Notes under the pieces: model-generated | Databases searched by the model: none | What the model saw: only the letters and a program-made list of their open reading frames with translations | Told to the model about the DNA's origin: nothing | Program-made: the position numbers and the translations under genes | DNA from: Chrysoporthe austroafricana | Taxonomy: Eukaryota; Ascomycota; Sordariomycetes; Diaporthales; Cryphonectriaceae | Direction of reading: 5' to 3' | Length of the DNA stretch: 64,000 nucleotides | Assembly: GCA_001051155.2 (NCBI GenBank) | Contig: JYIP02000011.1 | Span: 310,001-374,000, forward strand | In this document: in pieces, positions 42,039-54,240 of the stretch | Position numbering within the stretch: position 1 is the stretch's first letter | Layout of the letters: every line of letters begins with the position of its first letter

Positions 42039-45000
42039 ATACTTTTTAGCGAAAAAAAGTTTAAGATAGTTCTTATATAAATTTAAAAAATAGAAGCAAT
42101 TCGTTATAAGAAGAAAAGGCTTTATTTATAATATAGCGATAAATAGCAATAATTCCGATTATTTAAATAACCCCTTAAATATTAAAGAAGAAAACTTAAG
42201 AAAATTTCCTTTAAACTATTATTTCGACTAATAATAGAATACAATAGTAAAGAACGAAATAAGCATTTAATAAATAAGCATACTTATGCTTAATATTATA
42301 TTTGGAAAAATAGCGCTATAGGATAAATAGCCGGATAACTTATTAATTCTTATATTCGAAAAAAACCTTTTTACAAGAAAGGAAAAAACGATTATTTGAA
42401 ATATAAAATAATAATGCCCGAAACGCAATAACTGGATATCTAAATATACGAAAATCGAGCACTTTATCTATAAGCTTATATTATAAGAACTCTTTCAAAA
42501 TATCCTATTCCAGAATAGCGGATATAAATTTCAAGAAAATAGAAAGATTAGTTATTTATACTCTTATTACTATAAACTTGCTTAAATATATTATATTTAT
42601 TATAACTGCTAGATATATTTTAACGAGAAAGTTAAATACAATTGGTTTCCAATTAAGGAATAGGATTAGTTAATTTAACTTATTATAAAATCCCGAAAAA
42701 GATATAGAAAAGTCTTGCATATTAAGAATAATAATGCTTATATTGGATTACCCGATAATTATCCGTAAAAATACGCTTAAAGAAAAATAATATAAGAGCA
42801 ATGCTATATTATAGTATATTCTATCTATATGCAAGATAAGGCTAAAGAATAGTATCGATTGCAAAAGGCCGAAAAAGCAAAGCAATATAGCTAAAACTAA
42901 GCGCGAAAGCTAGTAAAGCAAATAGCAAGAAAAGCTTAAAATACTTTAAAAAGGAAAGATTGCTTATAACGGAATAATAGCTAATCAGGACTATAAAGTC
43001 CTTATACGCAATTACAAAAGAAAACGAGAAATATATTATATTAGATATATATATTAACGGGCAATAATATAGCGCACTTTTGGATAGCAGCGCATAAGGA
43101 AATTTTATTTTGCTAGAAATCGTTAATAAAAAACGAATTTTTTGAATGCGGAAAAAGAATCTTTATAAACTTAATATTATAAAAGGAAAAGCAGTCGTAT
43201 ATAACTTTAATATAATCGATACGGAAATTAATTACTTATTTATTTCGATTTAAAGCCTTACGACAAATATTACTTTCGATATTATAAATATAGTATAGCA
43301 TAAATTGATTTTAAAAATATTTTAGCTTAAAAAGCATAATTTTCGAATCAATTAAATTATTAGCTAGATTTTATAAGAATAAGCCGTACTTATTAAAAAG
43401 GTTATAATTAATAGAAAAAGGAAAATCTTAATTATTAAGGATAGCATTAAAAATATGCGTTTAAACAAATTCAGATATACTTTTAAAGCAAATATATTTG
43501 TTAGAATATAAAGAAAAGTTACGAATATTTCGAATTTATAAATACGGGTTAAAGATAAATTAAAAATTTAAGTAATTAGCAATTAATAAAGGATTAATTT
43601 AGCGCAAAGCATTATAAAGTTATATGGATTATAAAATTATAAGGAAATATTATTTCCAAAATAGCAAATATAAAGAAATTACGGAAAGAAATTTGGGCTA
43701 ATAAATAATAAATACCCAAAATTACCGGAAATTAAGCTTTGCAAATAGCAATAAAAAGCAAGAGAAGCAAAGTATGCTTAACGGTATTTTTTATTCTTTC
43801 AAATTTCAGAAAACGAAAAAAGATCGATATTCGAATTCAAGAATATATTAAAAGAATATTATAAATTCAAGAAACTATAGCAAAAGAAGTTAATACTAGC
43901 TTATTAAAATACGGCCTTTTCGATTATAAAATCCTTTTGAAAGAAAGGATTAAACTGCAAAACTATTTTATTTATAAGCTTGATTAAGCAAAGCTCGAAA
44001 CATTTAAAGAATATATTAACGAAAATCTAAAAAGAGGTTATATACGGAAATTATAATTACTTGCAAAATATTCAATCCTATTTATATTCAAAAAGAATAG
44101 CAAATTACGACTTTATATAGATTATTAATAGCTTAATAATATTACGATTAAGAACCGCTATTCTTTACTTTTAATAAAAGAAATGCGAAATCGCTTAATC
44201 GGAATAAATTAATTTATTACGCTTAACTTTAAAGAAGAATACTATTATATCCGGATTAAAAAGGATAATATTTGGAAAATAACTTTCAAAATTCGTTATA
44301 AACATTTCAAATATATAATCTTACCTTTTAAGCTTATTAATATGCTTATATCGTTTTAGGAAATAATTAACGATATCTTTTGCGAATATTTAAATACTAT
44401 TATTATTATTTATTTAAATAATATTTTTATTTATTCGAAAAATTTCGAATTGTATAAGTAATATATATAATAAGTATTTCAGATTTTCCAAAATAATAAG
44501 TTTTTAATCGAATTAAATAAATGCTATTTTTATTAATAGAAAATTAATTATTTCAATTATACAATAAAATTAAGCAAAATTAATATATAGAAAAATAAAT
44601 TTTAAGCAATAAAAGAATAGCTTATATTAAGAAAAACTAAAGAAATCAAAGCATTTTTTAGCTATATTAACTTTTATTAATAATTCATTTGAAATTATAA
44701 TAAAATCGTACGTTTTCTTACGGATTTTACGAAAAAAAATTAGAAATTCGAATGGATATAAAAAATACAAAAAGCATTTAACGAAATTAAAAAACGAATT
44801 ACGTTAAAACTTATATTCTATAAAGCAAACTTAAATAAGCTATTTGAAATCGAAACCGATATATCGGATTATGCATTCGGAAAATAATTTGGTTAATGGG
44901 ATAACCAGAAACGTTTCAGAATTATAAGCAATTTCTTAAAGAAATTAAACGGCCCAGAATTCAATTACGGCATTTCAAATAAAGAATTAATAGCGATTGT

Positions 45001-46640
45001 AAAAGTATTCGAAAAATAGCAATACTATTTAATAGGAATTAAATACCAGATCGTAATATATTCCGATTATAAGAATTTAATAATATTTATAATAATAAAA
45101 ATCTTAAATAGATAATAAGTTAAATAAGCAGAATTCTTTTTATAATTCGATTTAAAAATCGTTTATTGCAAAAGATTCGAAAATAGCAAAATAGATATAT
45201 TTAGCAAGCGATTAAACTATTAGGATATAAAACTTAAAAAGCTTTAAAATATTTTCTAATAAAATAAGAATAGCAATTTTATAAATAAAATTAAAAAACT
45301 TAATACGATTATTAGAATCTTTAATAATAGAAAAAAACTAAGAAATATAATCCCGGAAAAATAAAATAAATATATTAGAAATATATATAATGCATTTGCA
45401 TACGGCTATTAAAGAATTAAAGCTATATATAAAAGAATTAAAAGATATTAAAACTTTTTAGGATTAAGAAAAAAGATTGAAATAATCTTACGAAAATGCA
45501 ATAATTATAAGAAAAATAAGATTGAATATTACAAGCCTTATAAACTATTCCAATTATTTTTTATTCTAGAAATAGTTTAGCAATCTATTAGCTAGGATTT
45601 TATTATTAAATTACTTTTTTTATGAAAACCTTTAACTAAAATGCAATATAATAGCATTTTAATAATAGTTTGCAAATTAAATAAGTATGCTTATTTCTTT
45701 TTATATAAAGAAAGCAATATAACGGAAAATCTTAAATATCTATTTTTCAGAACGGTTATAGCTAATTATAGCATGCTTAAAGAAATTATTTCCAATAGAA
45801 ACAGAAAATTTATATTAAATTTTTGGATTTCATTTATAAAATTACTTAAAATATAACAGAAAATATTTATAATATTTTATTTGCAAATAAATAAATAAAT
45901 AGAACGAACGAATCAAATTATTAAGCAATACTTATAATATTATATAAATTACGAATAAAATAATTAGGTTAATTTGCTATTATTAATATAATTCGTATAT
46001 AATAGCGCAAATACAAATATAACGAAAAAATTACTATTTTATACGCTTTATAGCTATAACCCGATAATCTATTATAACGAATTATTAAGAGCAAATGCAG
46101 AAATAGCAGAAAAACGAATCCGGAAAATTAAGAAAATCTAAAAAGAATTTTAAGAAAAATTGAAATTTATATAAGAGAAAATAATAAAATATACTAATTC
46201 CAAAAGGATTAAGAGATTAATCTTATAAAAGGAAAATAAAGTTTATTTTATTTGACGAAAAGAGCATATTAGAATAATAAAACCCTTTTACTCGCTAAAT
46301 TATAAAAAACTTAGCTTATTCAGAATCTTAAAGAAAATCTCAAATATTAATTTCGAACTTGTATTGCCTTATAGAATGAAAATTTACTCGGTATTTTACA
46401 TTTCGTTCTTTGAATTAGCGCTTAATATAATTAAAATAGATAAATCTATACAAATCGAAACTAATAAACCGGAATACGAAATCGAACGAATTTTCAAATA
46501 TTAAAGACTAATTAAATATAAAGAATACCTAATTAAATAGAAAAAATACTACTCGAGCGAAAATAGCTAAGAACTAGTTAGCAATCTAAATAATGCATAA
46601 TAAGCATTCAAGAAATATTAAAAGAAGTAACTAATTAGCT
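42039..46640 (+). pseudogene. pol: A6 pol: linker, protease, RT, RNase H, integrase, chromodomain
   Basis: Protease site Asp-Ser-Ser at 43083-43091 (DSG with Gly to Ser). RT about 43880-44560, catalytic box YLNN at 44411-44422. RNase H about 44830-45030 (IETDISDYAFG; FNYGISNKELIAIV). Integrase about 45380-46150, open piece 45641-45856 (CKLNKYAYFFLYKESN, EIISNRNRKFILNFW). Chromodomain about 46460-46580 (KPEYEIERIFKY). One of the most heavily mutated pol copies. Confidence 0.88.
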
Positions 46641-46708
46641 AGCCAAAAAGTTAATCGGAAAAACCCGATATAGCCTTATAACTCGCGAATAAATCAATAA
46701 TAGACCAA

Positions 46709-47139
46709 TTAATATCGGAACTAAGCTACTATAAAGCAGCATTCAAATCAAAACTTTCGAGAAGAAAACTTTTGAGAATTAAAGGTTTAATAACGCGAAA
46801 CTCGGTTTCGGCTTTGCAACGCTCTTCTTTAGCTTCTTCCGCTTCCAACCTTTCTAATTTTTCGATATTATCAATATTACGACAAACGGCCTGTATTATT
46901 TTCTCATATTATATACGCTTCTATTAACGCAAGCGAAAAATTTTCTCTTTTGCGGTTTCCAATTTATTTTCTAACTTTTAATATTAATAAGCTATTTTAT
47001 AAAGCTCGTCCGGAATAACCCTTAAGATATTATATCGAGAACGATTAAGCCGTATATATTTTAAATAATGCGAAAAATTATTTTCCGAAATCTGATAATT
47101 AGAAATGCTATAACCCTTGCAAAACGAATAGGAAAGCAT
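46709..47139 (-). pseudogene. A6 antisense gene (A1-type)
   Basis: Same subtype as A1: SYSFCKGYSISNYQISENNFSHYLKYIRLNRSRYNILRVIP corresponds block for block, with the cysteine ligands mostly Tyr. An in-frame upstream extension (EAVLQRAVQM) continues open to ATG 47265. By my count the distance from the A1-type start to the stop is 431 bp versus 435 in A1, so there is a frame-changing indel. Convergent with A6 pol. Confidence 0.65.
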
Positions 47140-47289
47140 TTGTACGGCGCGCTGCAAAACTGCTTCCAGAAAGGAATTACGATACTGTGTTTTAATCGAA
47201 CGGACAAAGCGAGTTTTTTGAATTTTGCTCAATATCCCGATTAGGAAAAAGAAATTGCAAGGCAAATATTAACAAAAAGCCTTACAGAA

Positions 47290-47309
47290 AATTGTTAGAA
47301 ACGATAATT
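47290..47309 (+). other. Stem-loop beside the A6 polypurine tract
   Basis: AATTGTTA, loop GAAA, CGATAATT: seven pairs including two G-T. The purine tract AGAAAAAGATAA follows and ends at 47325. Confidence 0.55.
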
Positions 47310-47325
47310 AATAAGAAAAAGATAA

Positions 47326-47776
47326 TATTATAACTTAATACGGATTTAGAAATAGCATAAAATACAAGAACGATTACTCAAGCAATTTAGTAATAGCTTT
47401 ACTGAAAAAAAGAAATATATATCGATTATATAATTACGGGTTAAAGATAAATAAAATAAAGATTACCAGATTATTAAGTAATTTAATAAGCCAGGCTTAT
47501 TGGATTATTAAATAAGCCAATAATTTAAGAAAGAAGAGCTAGGTATATAAAGATAAGCCATTTATTAAATAGAGTTTTATAGCTTTTTAATCGTAAATTT
47601 AAGTACTATTTAAACCTTATTATATATCCAAGTAATAGCCTTATTGGCTTATAAATATTGCGAATATTTGTTAAACGTATTCCCGGTATTCAAAGCTATA
47701 TTTAGCACTATTTTTGCTAGTATAAACCCTTTTAATATTACAGTTTATTCTTAGGATTACTATAGCATTTATAATA
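47326..47776 (+). repeat. A6 3' LTR
   Basis: It is 451 bp, TATTATAACT to TTATAATA; same length and type as 33115-33565. The right flank is TATTA in family B sequence. Confidence 0.93.
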
Positions 47777-47789
47777 TATTAGCTCCAAT

Positions 47790-49505
47790 TATACTTACGC
47801 AAAGTAAAGTCTTTACGCTTTTGGGAAAATAATATAGAATAGAATTAAGTATATATTATTCTAGCTAAATAAGCGAGTAAATAGAAGCTGAAATATTTAA
47901 TGCATTTTGCATCTCTAACTATATATATTTTATACCGGTCTATAAAGGCTTGAAAGTCTTTCCAGATAGTAATTTTGCTATTTATAATAAATACGACTAT
48001 TAAGTTAATATAATCGTTCCAGTTCTTATAAAGTCGAAATTGCTTTATAATTATATCTTTAAATTCTTTATTAATGCTAACGGGCAATGCTATAGGTTTA
48101 AGTAAATCAAATCGATATATTCGGAAATTCTTAAGTTGCTTATAGCCGAATAATAAATTTCGAGAATTATTGCTTTTATTATTGCTAGAATCCGATAAAT
48201 CCGGTAGTTTATTTAGCTTACCGATTAGTTCTTCTTAAAAATCAAGATTAATTTTAATATCCGGCTAAAGGCTCGAAAATAATCTTTAATTTAGTTAATT
48301 TCCTGCCCCCGATATAAATATTTGCCGGATACGTTTTTTAATATTAGGAAATGCCGGTCTAATAAAGCGATATCCGTCGCTAATATATTGTTTCGCAGCC
48401 GAAATAAGAAAGGGTTCTTTAATAAGTTCTAATTGAAACGCTTGCATATTGAAAGCTTGTTGCAATCGGAATATTTTCTTGAACTCAATATATGCTGCCC
48501 TTTCCGAAATAAAGCCATTTTGGTAAATTGCTTTCATTTCGAGTCGTTATAGAAACTGGTCCAATAGGCCAGTAATTAAAGGAAAAGGGGTCGGATATTT
48601 CTGAAAGACGGTAATGCGACTATCCGATCCTTTCTTATCTAATCTTTCTTCTTTATAGTTTTCTTCTTTAAAGAGCTATAAATAATCCGATAAACCCGAT
48701 TGGAACGTTAGTATGCTTTCTGCTATAAAATTTATAAAGTTGGCCGGGATAGCTATAATAAAATTTTATCTGGAAGCATTCTAACTCTAAGTTCCCGTTA
48801 AGAAAAAAGAAATATGCTTATTTCTTAAAACTAATTATTTTCCTTTGCTTTTATCTATTCTTCTTATTATAATTAAAGAATTCCTAAATTTATCGGTAAA
48901 TCTAAAGTTTAAATCTTTAATCGAATATCGTAATGGATAAATATATTTGATTCTACTATTAGTATTAATATATTTAAGTATATAATGCTTTCGATTTTCG
49001 ATAAACTATTGCTAAACCAATTTTTCTAACGGATTTTCCGGATTATTAAGTCGAAAAATATTCTTGTTCTCATTCATTTCTATAAGTATTTGTTATCGCT
49101 TTTCTTTTATTATCGCTTTAGCAAGCTATCGAAATTTGCGATATTTGGAAAAATCTTTTCAGAATATATTATTCTTTCCTATTTACTGAGATAAATTCTT
49201 ATCGAAATTCGACTTTTTTCCCTCTTAAATTTACTGCTTAAGCAATGAAAGCTATCCTTGCTTAACTACTTATGCCTTTGCTTTCTATAAAGATATATTG
49301 GCTTCCCTAGGGTTTTGTTTCGCCTTTTTATATCGATCGGCTAAAAGTTTCCAATCGATAAAAGCATATGCAATTTCGAGAAAAATCTTAATATCCGATA
49401 TAACCCAATCCTTCCTTTCAAAGTTATTCAAAGCTTATATAAACTTATATACTTGGGCAGAATGCTTAATTTCAATATAGTTAATAGGCCGCAATAATAA
49501 AATAT
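47790..49505 (-). pseudogene. gag: B2 gag
   Basis: Long gag in one frame: the open pieces 48295-48537 (MKAIYQNGFISERAAYIEFK; AAKQYISDGYRF) and 47845-48087 (KEFKDIIIKQFRLYKNWNDY) are separated by a multiple of three. The N-terminal block near 49500-49300 reads RPINYIEIKHSAQVYKF and DWVISDIKIFLEIAYAF. No zinc knuckle is seen in this part. The sequence is unrelated to family A gag. No ATG survives at the expected start. Confidence 0.78.
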
Positions 49506-49574
49506 TATTGCTAGTAATTGCTATAGTAAATTGGCAATAAATTATCGATAAATAATTATAATATTTCTTATAAG

Positions 49575-49725
49575 AATGCTATTTTTACAGAAGCTAATAT
49601 TTTATAAAACCGATATTCTTATAAGAACCGATATTCTATAAAGCTAATACTTTTATAAAAGCTAATATTTTATAAAACCGATATTTTTATAAAAGCTATT
49701 GCTTTATAAAGCCGATAGTCAAAAC
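49575..49725 (-). repeat. B2 leader minisatellite
   Basis: About eight degenerate 17-19-bp units around a core like TATAAAACCGATATTCT, between the 5' LTR and gag. Equivalent to the clearer array at 61463-61607 in B3. Confidence 0.75.
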
Positions 49726-49765
49726 CCGATTATATAGCAAAAGCATATAAAGCGTAGCTATTAAT

Positions 49766-49973
49766 TAATAATAAACGTATTAAAATATATTATAAAGTAT
49801 AGTTTTCTTAAGAAAGTAAATTATATTAAAAGCATATTAAAGCATTATATAAGCTTCCCGGTAAAGGTATAGCATTTACTTAGTAAATTTATTGCGTATT
49901 TATTAAAGGATTTACTATAAATTTATTAAGCAAATCTATTATAAATTTATTACGTTTATAGGTTTTGCTATTA
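49766..49973 (-). repeat. B2 5' LTR
   Basis: 208 bp, TAATAATAAACG to GGTTTTGCTATTA on the plus strand; heavily mutated form of the 207-bp family B LTR. Confidence 0.9.
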
Positions 49974-50753
49974 AAAAAGAAAAAGCCTTATTTATAACGC
50001 GGCTATAAATAATAGCGATTTAGACTATTCGAGCAACTTTATAAATATTAAAGAAGCAAATTTAAAAAGGTTTCCCTTAAATTATTACTTTGAATATTAA
50101 TAGGATATAATAGTAAAAGAAGAATTCAGCATTTAATAAATAGAAATGGCTATATTTAGCGCTATATTCGAAGAGTTAATATTACAAAATAAGCAGCCGG
50201 ATAACCTATTAACTCTTATATTCGAAAAAGACCTTTTTACAAAAAAAGAAAAAACGATTACTTGGGATATAAAATAATAACGGCCGAAGCGCAATAATTG
50301 AATATCCAAGCATACGAAAATCGAGCATTTCGTTTATAAGCTTATATTATAAGAATTTTTCTAAAGCATCCCGTTCCAAAACAGTAAATGCAAACTTTAA
50401 GAAAATGGAAAGATTAATTACTTATACCTTCGTTATTACGAATTTGCTTAAATATATTATATTTATTACAATTGCTAGATATATTTTAATAAGAAAATCA
50501 AATATAATTGGTTCTTAATTAGAGAATAGAATTAATTAATCTAACTTATTATAGAATCCCGAAAAAAATATAGAAAAGTCTTGTATATTGAAAATAATAA
50601 CGCTTATATAAGACTATTAAATAATTATCTGTAAAAGTACGTATAAAGAAAAACAATATAGGAATAATATTACGTTATAGCATGCTTTATTTATATATAA
50701 AATAAAGCTAAAGAGTGGCATTAATTGCAAAAGGCCGAAAAGGCAAAGCAATA
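49974..50753 (+). pseudogene. pol: A8: family A gag-pol linker fragment
   Basis: Matches about 400-1180 of A1, the region between the zinc knuckle and protease. Cut by B2 on the left and by A9 on the right (50749-50753 CAATA would be the left A9 duplication). No open frame survives. Confidence 0.82.
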
Positions 50754-51204
50754 TATTATAAACGCTATAGCAATCTTAAAATAAACTGTAATATTAAAGG
50801 GTTTATGCTAGCAAGAGTAGTGCTAAATATAGCCTTGAATACCGGAAATACATTCAGTGAAATATCGCAATATTTATAAGCTAATAAAGCTATTGCTCGG
50901 AAATATAATAAGGTCCGAATAATATTTAGATTTACGACTGAAAAGCTATAGTAATCTATTTAGTAAATATCCTATCTTTATATATCCAGCTTTTCAATAT
51001 AGATTTACTAGATCTGAAATAAATCTTTAAATCTTAAATTTGTTAAATTTAAAGCAAATCCTTAAATCCTAAATCTATTAAATTTAAGGCAAATCCTTAA
51101 ATCTTCTCTATTTTATAACTTTAACTCTAAATTACGTAAGCAGTTATAAGATCTTTTTCAAGCAAGGCTAAAGGTAAAGTATTTCCTTCTTTATACCCCG
51201 GTTC
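50754..51204 (-). repeat. A9 3' LTR, part 1 (split by B3)
   Basis: Begins TATTATAAACGC. It is interrupted after GGTTC at 51204 and finishes at 61866-61882, giving about 468 bp, the longest family A LTR here. The sense mRNA 5' motif is AGTCGTAAA, as in A6. The U3 contains a 35-bp tandem repeat. Confidence 0.92.
51021..51105 (-). repeat. 35-bp tandem repeat in the A9 U3
   Basis: Units 51021-51055 and 51056-51090, then a 15-bp partial unit to 51105. The core is AAATCCTTAAATCCTAAAT. Located in the U3 upstream of the TATA box, so possibly a promoter-strength or copy-number variant. Confidence 0.85.
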
Positions 51205-51411
51205 TAATAGTAAACGTACTGAAATATATTATGAAGCATAGTTCTTCCAAGAAAGTAAACTACGCTAAAGCCTATCAAGGCATTATATAGGCCCCCCGGT
51301 AAGGGTATGGCATTCACTTGGTAAATTCATTGCGTATTTACCAGGGGATTTACTATAGATTTACTAAGCGAATCCATTACGAATTCACCTCGTCCATAGG
51401 TTTTGCTATTA
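51205..51411 (-). repeat. B3 3' LTR
   Basis: 207 bp, TAATAGTAAACG to GGTTTTGCTATTA on the plus strand. A TATATAATG box in sense lies near 51282-51289. The adjoining interior (sense AAAGGGCCGGCAAT) is only a weak polypurine tract. Confidence 0.95.
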
Positions 51412-52093
51412 ATTGCCGGCCCTTTATAACCTTTATCCACAAAGGAAGCTAACTATTAGAGATATCTTGAGTAGCAGTAGTACAATATAGTAGGACTCTG
51501 GGTTATACGGCAAGGAAAAGCATAACAGTACTATTGGATAAAGAAAATTATATAAGAAATAACAATCGTTTTATAAAGCCGACTCGTACCAGAATCCTAA
51601 TAGGTAAACGTACTTATGCCGGGAATTTGAATAATAAATATGCTTATGCCGGAAATTAAAAGAAAACCTGCTTATGCCGGGAGCTTAGAATTAATCTTCT
51701 ATTACAATCGGTTTATACTTGGGATAGATAGATATATATAGTACTTGTATATAATAAGACTAGCCGATATTCAAATATATTTCGGTAGTATTTAGTCGTA
51801 TTTATTGCCGAAATATTTGGTATAAATATAATCAAAAATTAAAATTATTCGTAAATATTAATAGAAAGTATAGCTTTCAAATAATAGGGTATTAAGTAAG
51901 TATAATAGTAATGAATGTAAAGTAAAATTACGATAAGATATATCGGTATACAAAGCCGATAGCTGCATATAATTATTATATAGCAATATTATAGCTAATT
52001 CTTAATATAAGTAGCTAAATTTATAAATTATTGGAAAAAAGCAATACTATATATTATTAATAATATTATATCGATAAATAATAGCTATATTTA
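51412..52093 (-). other. B3 3' untranslated region with CTTATGCCGG repeats
   Basis: No gene seen. Three copies of CTTATGCCGG lie at 51613-51622, 51643-51652 and 51671-51680, spaced 30 and 28 bp. The remainder is AT-rich. Confidence 0.75.
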
Positions 52094-53842
52094 CTAGTTA
52101 AGAATAACTTCCCGGGCTTTAGCAATAGCTTTAAAGTTTAATAAATTGCGAGGGAACGTAATAAATAGTTTTTCCTTTCCGATATAATCGCAAAAGTCGG
52201 TATAATTATAGATATTAAGCTGCAAAGTCTTAACCAGCTTATACGCTTGGATATAAAACTTAAGGCTTATTATGCAATTTTAGCATTGCAAAGACCGGGC
52301 AGCGCTAAAGTAGTTTTTGTTTTCGTTAGCCTATTTCTGAAAAGTAGCGTTAAAGTCGTAATCCATATCGTCTTTAGTAAAGACAATTTTAATAGCCTTG
52401 AAATTGTACTCGAAACGGAAGATTTGGTTTATAATAAAATATAAGCTTAACCGGTTAGATAAGATAATAAAATTAAGATTGCGGAACCAAATAACGAACT
52501 CGTATATATATTTTCTTATAGTAAAAGGGAAAAAGTACTGGATACGATTATTATAGATTCCGATAATGCCGAACTTAATATTATTATAAATAGCAAAGCC
52601 ATTAGTAACGTAAAAACAGTTAATACCGAAATTGCCTTTTTAAGTAAAATTATAGCGTATATATTCTTTGGATATATAAAGAGCTAGCATGCGGTAATAT
52701 ATTGCAATTTCGGCTTTAATAGCTTTGGATTTGGGATTATATTTAATAGATAAGGCGGGAATAGCGCGAAACGTAGCCCGTAAGGGCAAAGTGCTATTAA
52801 TATTGGCTCGGGAAGCCTTACTTGGTATAGCTAATAGACTAGCTATGCTCGGTAAGTTATTTTCGGTCAGGTCGATAATATCGTCTATAATTCGATAGCG
52901 CTTGGCTAGTATTATGAAATTTCGTTCTATTATAGCAAATGGGTTTAGATTAGCGACTGGCATAATGGGCTCGGGAACCTTAAGCTTAGCCAAGACTAGC
53001 TTAATATTCTTGGCTATTTTCTTTCAGGCAGCAAAAGCTATATTACGATTATATTCGTAAACTATAACGATTTCTGCTATATTGGCTGCATAGCGTATGG
53101 CATTTATTTCCTTTTTAGTAAAGTTGCTGCAATTGCTTAATATTATTTATCCAGCTTTATTCTTGATATAATAGCTATGCTTATCTCGTAAGCGATTATC
53201 TTTCGATATTATAATAGGAAATAGGACGTAATAAGCTATTAATAAGGTATATAGAGTAAGGATAAAATTACGAACGGTAAGTAAATTCGGGGTAAATTCA
53301 AGCAATGCTTTCTTAATAGAGTTATCCGTTAGTCTATTATCTATATCCTTGCTCGTAATAGCATTTGCGCTAGTAAAAGTACTTGGATAAAGTTCTTATC
53401 TTTCGTAAATAGGGCTAGAGCGGTCGATTTACGATAATATAAAATACCGTAAAATAAATTCCTGGGCCTTTTCAGTAATTAGCGGCCGATTAATATTACT
53501 ATTGCTTAGCTCGGTATTAGGGATATAGATATTATATTCGACTTCTCGGTCTATTATATTAATATAACCTTTATTAATTAGCGCTTAATAAAAGGCTATT
53601 GTATAAACTTTTTGGCAGCAAAAGAAATCGCTTAAGTAGTTTTTCGTTACGTAAATATTACAGTAGAAACGGCTTTCGCTATTATACAAATATATAGCCT
53701 ATCGATATCTTTTTAAAGAAAGGCGGTCTTTAAGCAATGCTTTATAGATATACTTGGCATATTGTATAATCCTGCTTTTTTAGCAAACTTTAAAAAGTTC
53801 TTCCTGGAATATAAAATACAGTATTGCATAGAAATTGAGCAT
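52094..53842 (-). pseudogene. B3 extra ORF, 582 codons, unrecognised protein
   Basis: ATG 53840-53842 to TAG 52094-52096: 1749 bp, identical in length to the B1 copy. The least damaged stretch, 52640-52993, is open for 117 codons (PVANLNPFAIIERNFIILAK; IDLTENNLPSIASLLAIPSK; IKYNPKSKAIKAEIAIYY). It lies downstream of the chromodomain in the sense direction, where errantivirus-like elements carry env, but no membrane span or signal peptide is evident. The lack of indels in two copies argues that it was coding when the copies inserted. I do not recognise the family. Confidence 0.72.
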
Positions 53843-54240
53843 AGCTAAATATACTATTTCTTATTAATCTTAATCCTATAGCGAAGCATTTACGGAAAGA
53901 TACGACTTGATAATTACGTAATATATTTTGATTTTAGTAATATTAATAGCCTTATTAATACGGTCCTTGCAAGTTTACGGAAGCTTAGCAAAATAAAGCG
54001 AAATTAATAATAATGCTAGCTTAATATCCAAAAACAATATTTAAAAATATAATAAAAAGTAGTAATAACAGGGCGATACGGCTAGCTATAATGGGTAAAT
54101 AAGGATAGTAATCGTAAGTATGCTAATAGGAAAAGGAAAATAAAGTAAATTCACTAGCAATTTACGAAATAATAGCCTTTTGCATTTGCCAGAAATTTAC
54201 TTGCTTTACTTAGCAATTGCCCTTATTCCAATACGCGCCT
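53843..54240 (-). other. B3 spacer between pol and extra ORF
   Basis: AT-rich spacer of about 400 bp, also present in B1 (14661-14991). I see nothing further in it. Confidence 0.6.

Larger units (their letters stand above)
42039..47776 (+). mobile_element. Family A element A6, right part (pol, antisense gene, 3' LTR)
   Basis: Continues the A6 linker directly after A7. It ends with a 451-bp LTR at 47776 that abuts family B gag sequence (B2), not A5 gag. Confidence 0.92.
47777..49973 (-). mobile_element. Family B element B2, 5' part (LTR and gag)
   Basis: Minus-strand family B element with its 5' LTR at the right end. It is cut at 47777 where A6 ends, close to the end of gag. The matching B3 stretch runs about 59675-61860. 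The rest of B2 (pol onward) is absent from the window. B2 sits in A8, with AAAAA (49974-49978) as the presumed right target duplication. Confidence 0.9.

Noticed and set aside
52247..52444. 65-codon plus frame; likewise 54242-54502, 58648-58839, 59278-59544 and 60601-60828 in B3
   Set aside because: All are on the non-coding strand of B3, opposite the extra ORF, integrase end, protease region and gag.
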